A stretch of 64,000 bases of DNA. Origin: Psychrobacillus sp. FSL K6-2836 (GTDB lineage Bacteria; Bacillota; Bacilli; Bacillales_A; Planococcaceae). A program made the translations under genes and the position numbers. Shown piece after piece: positions 1-7,870 of this stretch. The notes under the pieces are model-generated. The model saw only the letters and a program-made list of their open reading frames with translations, did not search any database and had not been told where the DNA came from. The DNA is taken from contig NZ_JBBOOM010000001.1 of NCBI RefSeq assembly GCF_038003085.1, positions 3,720,001 through 3,784,000 of the forward strand, read 5' to 3'. How positions within the stretch are numbered: position 1 is the first letter of the stretch; each line of letters starts with the position of its first letter.

Positions 1-2
1 AC

Positions 3-122
3 CAAAAGTTAAGCTTGATGAGGGTAGATTCTAAATATGATTTGCTGAATATACATGCTGCTATTGATGATGTTGAGTCTTCTACAGAGAAAAAAGGGAA
101 ATTAATCTTAACAAGCTACTAA
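3..122 (+). CDS. 3' end of an unidentified gene, cut by the window edge
   Basis: An open frame runs from the left edge to a TAA at 120-122, giving 39 visible codons that end in KGKLILTSY. Composition is ordinary and polar, with no membrane segment. The start lies outside the window and no family is recognised. The alternative is a chance open frame in AT-rich DNA, so the call is weak. Confidence 0.25.
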   Translation, partial: QKLSLMRVDSKYDLLNIHAAIDDVESSTEKKGKLILTSY

Positions 123-182
123 GTTATTTTTCATTAAATTACATAGTAATTTTGCAGTGTAAAAATATTAGGAAAGCATTCA

Positions 183-371
183 ATGGAATATAGTTTTAGA
201 TTGGCTAATGAAAGAGCTTTAGATAGTTTATGCGTTATTAGAAATACTAAGGATTTATTTGTAAGTTATGTATCGAAAATTTTAAAAACTGCTATTTTCT
301 ATAATGAAGATGGAACTAGTTATAATAAAACAAATTTGGTTGAACGAGAAAAAACTTATTATGAAAAATAA
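183..371 (+). CDS. Small hypothetical protein, 62 aa
   Basis: A 62-codon frame starts at ATG 183, about five bases after an AGGAAAG that could act as a ribosome binding site. It carries no membrane segment, cysteine pair or recognisable motif and is rich in charged and polar residues. It sits just before a small membrane-protein gene in the same direction. It could be a remnant of a larger decayed gene. I do not recognise it and infer no function. Confidence 0.35.
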   Translation: MEYSFRLANERALDSLCVIRNTKDLFVSYVSKILKTAIFYNEDGTSYNKTNLVEREKTYYEK

Positions 372-404
372 AGTCAAATTTAGAAAAAGAATTTGGGGTG
401 TATT

Positions 405-689
405 ATGAAACCATTCAGTATAAGTTCAATAGTCTCTATCATTTTAGGGACTCTGTTCTTTGCATTAACTTGGATAGATAAGGATTATTATTTTGAGCCC
501 ATTCTGTTTGTAGGAGCTATTTTTTTATTAATTGGAGGTATATTTAGTTTTATAGCTATTTCTAAAAAGGAAAAAGGAAGTTTAAAGTTTATATCAGTTG
601 CTTCTTTTTTTATTATTATATTTTTAGTTACTTGGTTTGAACCATTTCAGATTATTCGAATAATGACTTGGCTTAAAATTATTACATAA
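405..689 (+). CDS. Small integral membrane protein, 94 aa, function unknown
   Basis: ATG 405 is preferred over the in-frame TTG at 393 because GGGGTG at 395-400 is correctly spaced only for 405. The protein shows three hydrophobic stretches, at about residues 6-22, 28-50 and 63-83. The second and third are separated by a lysine-rich loop (SKKEKGS), consistent with a three-pass membrane protein with that loop in the cytosol. No family motif is recognised. It is the kind of small hypothetical protein common in accessory regions of Bacillales. Confidence 0.55.
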   Translation: MKPFSISSIVSIILGTLFFALTWIDKDYYFEPILFVGAIFLLIGGIFSFIAISKKEKGSLKFISVASFFIIIFLVTWFEPFQIIRIMTWLKIIT

Positions 690-776
690 CAGGCATATGC
701 TTTAATCAGGAGGATTAACGCATTTTGTAGGATTTTGTACTAAAGAGTAGGTCTCTCTATCAAGGAGGAATTTAAT

Positions 777-1337
777 ATGAAGAAATTTGTTTTTATATTT
801 GGACCACAAGCAGTTGGAAAAATGACTGTCGGACAAGAACTAGCAAAGGTAACAGGCATGAAGTTATTCCATAACCATATGACTATTGATCTGTTAGAGC
901 CACTATTTGGCTTTAGTCCAGAAATGTGGAGATTAACACATCTATTTCGGCAGGAAATATTTAAATCATTTTCAAAAAGTGATAGTAATGGGATGATTTT
1001 TACTAAGGTATGGTATTTTGATCAAAAAGAAGATTGGGAAGAAATAGAAAAGATGTGTCAAATCATAGCCGCACAGGGGGCTAATATTTATTTTATTGAA
1101 TTAGAAGCCAACGTAGCTGAAAGGTTAAAAAGAAATAAGACACCACATAGACTTGAACATAAACCAACTAAAAGAAATATGGAACAATCTGAACAACATT
1201 TATTAAGTTCTCTAGAAAGTAACAGGTTGAATTCTAAGAAGGGTGAAATTGACAAGGAAAACTATTTACGGATAGATAACACATATTTGAGTGTAGAAGA
1301 AGTAGCCCAAATTATAAAAAAAGAGTTTCAATTATAG
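777..1337 (+). CDS. P-loop kinase-like protein (shikimate-kinase/AAA-like), 186 aa
   Basis: A strong AAGGAGG lies nine bases before ATG 777. The N-terminus FIFGPQAVGKMTVG is a Walker A P-loop with Met where Ser/Thr often follows the Lys, a pattern common in small Bacillales kinases annotated as shikimate-kinase-like ATPases. A short HNHMTIDLLEP segment follows, then a central lid-like region with basic residues (AERLKRNKTPHRLEHKP, about 118-134). The size fits a stand-alone nucleoside/small-molecule kinase fold. The substrate is unknown. The neighbours are unrelated accessory genes, so context does not help. Confidence 0.7.
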   Translation: MKKFVFIFGPQAVGKMTVGQELAKVTGMKLFHNHMTIDLLEPLFGFSPEMWRLTHLFRQEIFKSFSKSDSNGMIFTKVWYFDQKEDWEEIEKMCQIIAAQGANIYFIELEANVAERLKRNKTPHRLEHKPTKRNMEQSEQHLLSSLESNRLNSKKGEIDKENYLRIDNTYLSVEEVAQIIKKEFQL

Positions 1338-1408
1338 TAGTTTATATTAACAAATGAGATGTATTACTGAAATATTTTTTGGTAAGGAGAACAGAGGGAG
1401 TGAGTATT

Positions 1409-1939
1409 TTGACGAAGGAAGCGCTATTAATAATTGACGTTCAAAATGGAATGTTCCAAGTAGGAGAAGAAGTATTCAAAGGGGATAGGTTATTACAAAA
1501 TTTAAATGGTTTATTAATCCGGGCAAGGTCGATGGAGATACCGATTTTTTATGTACAGCATAATGAAGCCGCTGGGAAACAATTAGAGTATGGAACAAAT
1601 AGTTGGGAAATCCATTCTTCCATTACTCCAAAAAGTGAAGATATTATCATTCAAAAAACGACTCCAGATTCATTTTTTAATACCTCTTTAGATGAGGAAC
1701 TGAAGAGACAAGGGATTGAACATTTGATTATTTCAGGCATTCAAACAGAAGTGTGTGTTGACACAACATGTAGAAGAGCTTTTAGTATGGGGTATAAGGT
1801 GACTCTAGTTTCAGACACACATAGCACGTGGGATTCCAAAGAACTAACAGCGGGGCAGATCATCAATCATCACAATAGCGTGCTGCGTTGGTTTGCTGAT
1901 GTTTATCCGAGTAAAGACGTTAAATTTAAATTATTTTAA
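1409..1939 (+). CDS. Isochorismatase-family cysteine hydrolase
   Basis: The frame opens at TTG 1379, but TTG 1409 (MTKEALLIIDVQ) fits best because GAGGGAG at 1394-1400 precedes it at normal spacing. GTG 1400 is the alternative start. The full catalytic set of the isochorismatase-like fold is visible: Asp in LLIIDVQNG, Lys in IIIQKTTPDSFF and the nucleophilic Cys in SGIQTEVCVDTT. The protein is about 176 aa, typical of stand-alone members that cleave amides such as nicotinamide or carbamates. The substrate cannot be read from sequence. It has no isochorismate or siderophore genes around it, so an enterobactin-type role is unlikely. Confidence 0.85.
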   Translation: MTKEALLIIDVQNGMFQVGEEVFKGDRLLQNLNGLLIRARSMEIPIFYVQHNEAAGKQLEYGTNSWEIHSSITPKSEDIIIQKTTPDSFFNTSLDEELKRQGIEHLIISGIQTEVCVDTTCRRAFSMGYKVTLVSDTHSTWDSKELTAGQIINHHNSVLRWFADVYPSKDVKFKLF

Positions 1940-2330
1940 TTTTTCACTAGCGAAACAAGTTAGTACAGAAAAGAGGCGATTAATAATACCTTATCATGAA
2001 TTCGGAATAGTTGAGGACATTAACATTGAGCAAAATTTTAATAATTATAGTCCTCAAAAGTTTAATTGTATTTCTGTGGATGATGATATTATTAATGACT
2101 TATATGAACATTTATCTATCATGAAAACGTATTATCATTCACTTGATCGCCCTGAGTTTGGTTTAGCTAATTGGGGGATCACGATCATTCCACCACAATC
2201 ACTTTCGTTATTCTATGATGTAGTTGCTTCTTCAAAAATTATTAAAAAATCTATTGAACTTAATGATTTAGCCACAAAAATAAATCAGGCAAAAAAAGAA
2301 CAGAAATATATGATACATTACGGAATTTAG
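1899..2330 (+). CDS. Conserved-looking hypothetical protein with an unresolved start
   Basis: The frame overlaps the end of the isochorismatase gene. Protein-like, well-balanced sequence begins only around 1980 (IIPYHEFGIVEDINIEQ) and runs to IHYGI at 2330, about 115 aa. That part resembles a small Bacillus hypothetical family often mislabelled short-chain dehydrogenase; this is from memory and is not checked. No ATG, GTG or TTG occurs in frame near 1980. A GAGG at 1973-1976 sits upstream of TTA 1980 and of two ATA codons at 1983 and 1986. Either the start codon has been lost, ATA is used, or translation begins at ATG 1899 without a visible ribosome binding site. Confidence 0.4.
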   Translation: MFIRVKTLNLNYFNFSLAKQVSTEKRRLIIPYHEFGIVEDINIEQNFNNYSPQKFNCISVDDDIINDLYEHLSIMKTYYHSLDRPEFGLANWGITIIPPQSLSLFYDVVASSKIIKKSIELNDLATKINQAKKEQKYMIHYGI

Positions 2331-2445
2331 GATTAGTTTTCATATTTATATAACCTGAGGAAGATATAAAACTTGTTATGGATTTGCAGGAATTAGAAGC
2401 TAAACTTTTGAAGCTATTCAGCAATGTTAAAAAGGGGAGAAAACA

Positions 2446-3099
2446 ATGTTGCAGTCACTGATTTTTGATATGGATGGAACTCTATTTCAAACAGATAAAA
2501 TTTTAGAATTATCACTTGATGACACTTTTAACCATTTACGTTCATTACATAAATGGGATACAGTAACTCCTATTGATAAATACCGTGAAATTATGGGTGT
2601 ACCTTTACCAAAAGTTTGGGAAGCTTTGTTACCTAATCATTCCAATGAAGAAAGAGAACAAACGGATGCTTATTTTCTGGAAAGATTAGTTGAAAATATA
2701 AAAGGTGGGAAAGGTGCTTTATATCCTAATGTAAAGGAAGTTTTCAGTTATTTAAAAGAGAAAAATTGTTCCATTTACATAGCTAGTAATGGTTTAACGG
2801 AATATTTAAACGCAATTGTAAGTTATTATAATTTAGATAACTGGGTTACTGAAACTTTTAGTATTCAACAAATACTGACGCTGGATAAAGCAGATTTAGT
2901 TAGGACTATTATAAAGAAATATGATATAAAAAAAGCAGCGGTAGTCGGAGACCGTCTATCAGATATAAGTGCGGCTAAAGAAAATGGTTTAATTGCAATT
3001 GGGTGTAATTTTGATTTTGCACAAGAAGATGAACTTGCTCAGGCTGATTTGGTAATAGATGACTTAATTGAACTAACTACCATTTTTCCTAAATTGTGA
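2446..3099 (+). CDS. HAD-superfamily hydrolase (phosphoglycolate-phosphatase-like), 217 aa
   Basis: GGGGAG precedes ATG 2446. HAD motif I is LIFDMDGTLF (residues 5-14, nucleophile Asp9), motif II is ASNG near residue 110, and motif IV is VVGDRLSDISAAKENG near 165. The insertion between motif I and II is alpha-helical, as in subclass I cap enzymes such as phosphoglycolate phosphatase or beta-phosphoglucomutase. The length fits that group. The substrate is probably a small phosphate ester, but sequence does not fix it. It stands alone, with a decayed gene downstream. Confidence 0.85.
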   Translation: MLQSLIFDMDGTLFQTDKILELSLDDTFNHLRSLHKWDTVTPIDKYREIMGVPLPKVWEALLPNHSNEEREQTDAYFLERLVENIKGGKGALYPNVKEVFSYLKEKNCSIYIASNGLTEYLNAIVSYYNLDNWVTETFSIQQILTLDKADLVRTIIKKYDIKKAAVVGDRLSDISAAKENGLIAIGCNFDFAQEDELAQADLVIDDLIELTTIFPKL

Positions 3100-3141
3100 A
3101 AAAAGTGTACTACTTGGTAGCTTAAAGGAGAAGGTGGAGGT

Positions 3142-3364
3142 TTGTATATTTAAACTAGTTTTATTTTTATCGTAGTCATTGCATTCTATGCTATTTCGAT
3201 TTGGCAATATAAAATCCAACAAAGGCTATCCGTCTATGGCATAAATCGGCGTATATTAAGGAACCAAAAGTAGACGAGGCGGCTGTACGACGTACTTTTA
3301 TAACAAGAGGTATTTCTTTACGTTAGCTTTTATAGTAATGATTGTTATGACACAGGTTATTTAA
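3142..3364 (+). pseudogene. Decayed small membrane-protein gene
   Basis: A very good ribosome binding site (AAGGTGGAGG, 3131-3140) leads into TTG 3142, which reads three codons before a TAA at 3151. The same frame then continues as a convincing membrane start (FIVVIAFYAISIWQYKIQQ, 3166-3222) to a second stop at 3271. The coding sense then moves to other frames, with DEAAVRRTF after 3273 and YFYNKRYFF to a TAA at 3362-3364. One nonsense change (for example CAA to TAA at 3151) plus two frameshifts would explain it. The original product is unrecognised. Confidence 0.5.
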
Positions 3365-3428
3365 AATAGAAGTTATTGCACCATGAATAGCTGTGGTCAT
3401 AAAATAGATAGTTAAAACAGGAACCAAT

Positions 3429-3463
3429 AAATAAGGGGGACCTTATAAAGGGCCCCCTTATCG
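3429..3463 (-). terminator. Rho-independent terminator of hisJ-ytsP
   Basis: Stem ATAAGGGGG (3431-3439) pairs with CCCCCTTAT (3453-3461). Read on the minus strand it follows the ytsP stop immediately and runs into a T-rich TTATTTATT. Confidence 0.65.
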
Positions 3464-3943
3464 TTAAATATGCTTAACCAACACTTGGATAAATTGCTCC
3501 AAACCTTCCGAATCCTGCTTTGTGAATCGATCTTTAATAGGGCTATCGATGTCCAAAACTCCTACAAGTTCTCCGTCTTTAACGATGGGAACTACAATTT
3601 CGGATTGTGACGCTGCATCACATGCGATATGACCTGGATATGCGTGCACATCTGGGACAATAACTGTTTCTTGTTTTGAAGCAGCTGCTCCGCATACACC
3701 TCTATTCAGCGGGATTCTTACACATGCAGGTAATCCTTGGAATGGTCCTAATACTAGCTCTCCATCTTCCATTATATAAAACCCAACCCAATTAATCTGA
3801 TCAAAAAATTGATTTAATAAGGCGGATGCATTACTGAAATTTGCAATTGCATTTGTCTCTCCAGTTAAAAGAGCGTCTAATTGTTTGGATAACATATTGT
3901 AATTTGCTGTTAAATCTTCTGAGTAGGCTGATTTTGTGAACAT
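3464..3943 (-). CDS. ytsP: Free methionine-(R)-sulfoxide reductase, GAF-domain protein
   Basis: This is a 159-aa single GAF-domain protein of the fRMsr/MsrC family, which reduces free L-methionine-(R)-sulfoxide using cysteine chemistry. The three family cysteines are present: Cys74 (PACVRIP), Cys84 (RGVCGAAA) and Cys108 (HIACDAASQSEIVVPI). The open frame extends to 4099, but ATG at 3941-3943 is chosen because GGAGA lies about nine bases upstream. The extra N-terminal residues would also overlap hisJ out of frame. It follows hisJ on the same strand and is probably co-transcribed with it, as in B. subtilis (ytsP near hisJ and ezrA). Confidence 0.9.
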   Translation of the reverse strand: MFTKSAYSEDLTANYNMLSKQLDALLTGETNAIANFSNASALLNQFFDQINWVGFYIMEDGELVLGPFQGLPACVRIPLNRGVCGAAASKQETVIVPDVHAYPGHIACDAASQSEIVVPIVKDGELVGVLDIDSPIKDRFTKQDSEGLEQFIQVLVKHI

Positions 3944-3963
3944 AATTATTGTCTCCATTCTAA

Positions 3964-4761
3964 CTATAGTAAAGTACTTATTTCGTTGTAAAACTGATGT
4001 AAATCTTTTGCTTGATGTGCATCCGATCCAAATACAAGTGGAATCTCGAGTTCCTTCGCTAGCTTTATATAAGGAAGTGGAGGATACGTTTCTAAACAAT
4101 AAGGCTTAGCTAAACCAGCGCTATTTACATCAAGTTCTAGCTTCTGATGTTTGATTTCATTCAAAATAGCTACTATATCTTCATGGTCTTGAACTTCTTC
4201 GCTAAAGGCATGTTGGAATTTGTGTACTAACGTTATATGACCGATTCGATTCGGTTTATAATTTCCAAGATTACTCGTTATTGAATCCATCAGTGTTTTA
4301 TAATACAATTTATACACAGACATTGGGTTTCCAAGTCGATCGATGAAATCTAAAAATGTAGATTTAGAAAAGTCAATACAAGTATAATCATCTTCGTATT
4401 TTATAAAATGAACTGATAAAATAGAGTCATCTAAGTATTTTCCATATGTATTTAAGAAAGAAATAGTATTTTGTTCAAACCCAGTTATAAAATCGATTTC
4501 TAAGCCTGTAGAAATAACAATATCTTGGTTATATTCTTTTTTCAACTTTTGTACCTCGTAAATATAAGATTCTAATTGGTTCATGCTCATCCCGCTATCC
4601 TTATTCGGTGTTGGGTCTATAAAACCAACAGGTAAGGGTGCGTGCTCCGTAAAGGTAATTGCCCCAAAATCCTTTTGAATAGCTTGTTCAATATACAAAT
4701 GAAAAGAATCTTCAGTCCCATGTGGACAATAGGGTGTGTGGATATGACCATCCTTTTTCAA
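3964..4761 (-). CDS. hisJ: Histidinol-phosphatase, PHP type
   Basis: HisJ removes phosphate from L-histidinol phosphate in histidine synthesis. The PHP metal-binding signature is clear: KKDGHIHTPYCPHG at the N-terminus, FTEHAPLP near residue 41, LEIDF near 94, SVHF near 120 and the terminal GSDAH near 245. TTG 4761 is chosen as start because GGAGG lies nine bases upstream and the protein then begins MKKDGHIHT, as usual for HisJ. A longer frame to 4851 adds only a hydrophobic, unlikely extension. It is divergent from ezrA and upstream of ytsP. Confidence 0.92.
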   Translation of the reverse strand: MKKDGHIHTPYCPHGTEDSFHLYIEQAIQKDFGAITFTEHAPLPVGFIDPTPNKDSGMSMNQLESYIYEVQKLKKEYNQDIVISTGLEIDFITGFEQNTISFLNTYGKYLDDSILSVHFIKYEDDYTCIDFSKSTFLDFIDRLGNPMSVYKLYYKTLMDSITSNLGNYKPNRIGHITLVHKFQHAFSEEVQDHEDIVAILNEIKHQKLELDVNSAGLAKPYCLETYPPLPYIKLAKELEIPLVFGSDAHQAKDLHQFYNEISTLL

Positions 4762-4911
4762 AGAAATCAGCCTCCAAATTATAGAAATATAAGATTTTTT
4801 AAGATTTAATTGTTTTTCTCTTGTTTTATGAAACAATAACATAAAAAGCATGGTAAGATATAGAGTAACATTGGAAATAGAACTTTTTGAATTTGGAACA
4901 GGGGGCTTACA

Positions 4912-6612
4912 ATGAAGTATATCATCCCAGCAGTCATTATACTTTTAGTAATTGCAATTTTTGCATTTATCATAAGACGAAAACATAACGCAGAAATAGA
5001 AAGATTAGAACATGAGAAACATCAAATTCAAAACAAACCAATTTTAGAAGAAATGACAAAAGTGAAACAACTTAATATGAATGGGCAAACAGAGGAAATG
5101 TTTGAAAGATGGAGAAATGCATGGACAGAGGTAATGGATGTACATATGCCCAAGATTGATGTTCTTTTATTTGATGCGGAAGAAAGTATAGATAGATTTA
5201 TATTTCCAAAAGCGACAAAAATTGAAAAAGAGATTCAAATATTAATATCCCTTTGTGATAAAAAAATGTCCGAAATATTAAATGAACTCGAAGATCTAAT
5301 CGGTAGTGAAGAAAAAAATCGTATCGAGATGGAGCAACTAAAAGAGCAGCATCGTGCAGCTAGAAAAACACTTCTAGCTCATCAGCATTCCTTTGGTGCA
5401 GCAGTAAATGCGCTGGAGCAAAAGCTAGAATCCTTCATTCCGCAATTTGACGAATTCGATCGTCTAACGGATACGGGAAATTATTTAAGTGCCCGTGAAC
5501 TTGTTATTACTGTTCAAGATGAAGGGCAAAAATTCTTCCCTAAATTACATGATATTCCAGCAGTTTTATCCGAAATTCAACATAAAATTCCAGCCATAAT
5601 TCATGAATTACGTAATGGACAAAAAGAAATGGAAGAGAGTTCTTATTACTTGCAGCATCTTGAAATGAATAAAAAATTAGATAGCATTGAAGCGGAACTC
5701 ATAGAGCTAAAACAAGCAATCATTGAACTAAATGTCGGTAAAACAATTAGTAGAGTAGAAGAGTTAAAAGATGAATTAGACACATTCTATGATATGTTGG
5801 AAAAAGAAGTACTTGCAAAAAAATATGTAGATCAATACAAAGAGCAAACGGGTACACGTTTACGAGAAGTAACATCTGTTACACGTGCTGTTAGTGAAGA
5901 AGCTGCGTATGTACAGCAAAGCTATCGTCTACCTGAAAAAGAGGCGGAAATTCCACAAAGCTGCTTAAAAGAGTTGGAGGAATTAGAGAAGAAGTATGAA
6001 TTGCTTTCTAGCCGTGTAGAGGAAGAACAATCTGCATACTCAAGCCTCCAAGAAGAGTTAAATGATATTGCTGAAGAAATTGATCGACTTTACGAAGAAC
6101 AAGACCGATTTGCTAATCGCTTGAAAAATCTTCGAATTGATGAGAATAGTGCACGTGCAAAACTAGATGAGCTAAAAAGTATGTTACATGATACTGACCG
6201 CATGCTACAAAAAGCCAATATACCTGGAATTCCAGAGGATATGGATGTTCGTTTAGAAGAAGCAGAAGAGCATATTTATGTAGCAATGCAAAGCCTTCAG
6301 GAAGTGCCACTAAATATGTCGTTAGTAGATAATTATTTAGAAAAAGCAGAGGCGTGTATGGAAGAAGTACATAACAGAGCGAAAGAAATGCTAGAAAATG
6401 TTTTACTTACAGAAAAAATTATTCAGTATGGTAACCGCTATCGCGCAAGTCATCCGCAAGTTCACGCAAGACTATTGGAAGCAGAGGAAGCATTTAGACA
6501 ATTACGTTATTCTAAGGCTTTAGAGGATGCAGCGACGGCAGTGGAAGAGGTAGAGCCAGGTGCTTTAAAGAAGATTGATGCATTAGTGAAAGAAAACGAT
6601 TTGCGTACATAA
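4912..6612 (+). CDS. ezrA: Septation ring formation regulator EzrA
   Basis: EzrA is a membrane-anchored inhibitor of FtsZ ring formation that localises to the septum. The 566-aa protein has one N-terminal membrane segment (about residues 3-21, IIPAVIILLVIAIFAFII) followed by a basic RRKH anchor. The rest is almost entirely coiled coil, matching the spectrin-like repeats of the cytoplasmic arch. The C-terminal conserved patch reads IIQYGNRYRASHPQVH near residue 502, the so-called QNR region needed for septal localisation. The length is that of the family. AGGGGGC precedes the start. Confidence 0.95.
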   Translation: MKYIIPAVIILLVIAIFAFIIRRKHNAEIERLEHEKHQIQNKPILEEMTKVKQLNMNGQTEEMFERWRNAWTEVMDVHMPKIDVLLFDAEESIDRFIFPKATKIEKEIQILISLCDKKMSEILNELEDLIGSEEKNRIEMEQLKEQHRAARKTLLAHQHSFGAAVNALEQKLESFIPQFDEFDRLTDTGNYLSARELVITVQDEGQKFFPKLHDIPAVLSEIQHKIPAIIHELRNGQKEMEESSYYLQHLEMNKKLDSIEAELIELKQAIIELNVGKTISRVEELKDELDTFYDMLEKEVLAKKYVDQYKEQTGTRLREVTSVTRAVSEEAAYVQQSYRLPEKEAEIPQSCLKELEELEKKYELLSSRVEEEQSAYSSLQEELNDIAEEIDRLYEEQDRFANRLKNLRIDENSARAKLDELKSMLHDTDRMLQKANIPGIPEDMDVRLEEAEEHIYVAMQSLQEVPLNMSLVDNYLEKAEACMEEVHNRAKEMLENVLLTEKIIQYGNRYRASHPQVHARLLEAEEAFRQLRYSKALEDAATAVEEVEPGALKKIDALVKENDLRT

Positions 6613-6677
6613 TCATACGATTAAAAAAAAGTATGAAATTGTAGACGTTTGAAAATCATATTTTGTATACAAATGTG

Positions 6678-6707
6678 AACCACCTCACTCTGTGACGGTG
6701 GTTTTTT
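6678..6707 (+). terminator. Terminator after ezrA
   Basis: AACCACC (6678-6684) pairs with GGTGGTT (6697-6703) and is followed by a T run to about 6708. It separates ezrA from the cysteine desulfurase gene and argues against the longer reading frame that begins at 6692 inside the hairpin. Confidence 0.8.
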
Positions 6708-6730
6708 TCCGAAAAGGAGAGTTATTGAAA

Positions 6731-7864
6731 ATGATTTATTTTGATAATAGTGCGACGACTAAAGTACATCCTGAGGTACTAAATACATTCGTTACTGTCA
6801 ACGAAAAATTTTGGGCAAATCCAGCTTCCATTCATACGTTTGGACATCAGACAAATGAATTGTTACAATCTGCTAGAGAACAAATTGCAGATATACTGAA
6901 AACTTCGAGTGAAAAAATATTTTTTACATCAGGTGGAACAGAGTCCAATAACCTAGCAATATTTGGTCTAGCTCATAAATATAAGCATCGTGGGAAGCAT
7001 GTATTAATTTCTGAAATTGAGCATCCTTCTATTTTAGAAGCAGCTAAAAAATTGAGCGAACAAGGATTTGAAGTTGAATGGATTCCTGTAGATACAGAAG
7101 GAATCATTTTGTTGGAGTCAGTTAAAAAAAATCTCCGAGATGATACCGTATTGGTAAGTGTCATGCATGTAAATAATGAAACAGGTGCAATACAGCCAAT
7201 CGAACAACTTTCAAAAATTGTAAGAGAACAAAGTAGAGCACTTATTCATATGGACGCAGTTCAAAGTTTTGGGAAAATGCAGGTTAATTTTAAGAATCTC
7301 GATGTTGATGCTATAACTATCTCTTCTCATAAAATACATGGATTAAAGGGTTCAGGATTACTCGCTTTAAAAAAATTCATCGAAATTGAACCGATATTAT
7401 ACGGTGGTGGACAGGAATCGGGTATTCGCAGTGGTACAACTTCTGTACCTTTGGCGGTCTCAACAGCGAAAGCAATGAGACTTGCTATGGAAGATCTAGA
7501 AAACAAAGTAGAGAAATTACAAATATGGTCAAATGATTTAGTGGAATTTTTGCAATCTTTCTCTTTTGTTAAAATTATATCGCCATCTAAAAAAGCTCCA
7601 CATATAATTTCATTTTCGGTACGAAAAATTAAAGGAGAAGTACTGATCAATGCGTTACAGCAACAGGATGTCATTGTTTCGACTAGTAGTGCATGCTCTT
7701 CAAGACAAACGAAGACAAGTCATGTACTAAAGTCTATGCACATTTCAGACGATTATATAAAAGGCGTATTGAGAGTAAGCCTTAGTACCATTAATACCCA
7801 ACAGGAAATAGACCAATTTAAAATTGTGTTCAAGCAAGTAATGAATGTAATAAAAGGAGATTAA
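6731..7864 (+). CDS. nifZ: Cysteine desulfurase, partner of ThiI
   Basis: This is a class V PLP-dependent enzyme that takes sulfur from cysteine as a persulfide. Visible features are MIYFDNSATTKVHPEV at the start, the PLP lysine in SSHKIHGLKGSG (near residue 203) and the catalytic Cys in VSTSSACSSRQTKTS near residue 325. ATG 6731 is used, with AAGGAGA ten bases upstream; TTG 6725 would add two residues. thiI follows after six bases, so the pair forms an operon supplying sulfur for 4-thiouridine in tRNA, as for NifZ-ThiI of B. subtilis. The symbol rests on this synteny; IscS-like is the generic name. Confidence 0.92.
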   Translation: MIYFDNSATTKVHPEVLNTFVTVNEKFWANPASIHTFGHQTNELLQSAREQIADILKTSSEKIFFTSGGTESNNLAIFGLAHKYKHRGKHVLISEIEHPSILEAAKKLSEQGFEVEWIPVDTEGIILLESVKKNLRDDTVLVSVMHVNNETGAIQPIEQLSKIVREQSRALIHMDAVQSFGKMQVNFKNLDVDAITISSHKIHGLKGSGLLALKKFIEIEPILYGGGQESGIRSGTTSVPLAVSTAKAMRLAMEDLENKVEKLQIWSNDLVEFLQSFSFVKIISPSKKAPHIISFSVRKIKGEVLINALQQQDVIVSTSSACSSRQTKTSHVLKSMHISDDYIKGVLRVSLSTINTQQEIDQFKIVFKQVMNVIKGD

Positions 7865-7870
7865 ATAAGT

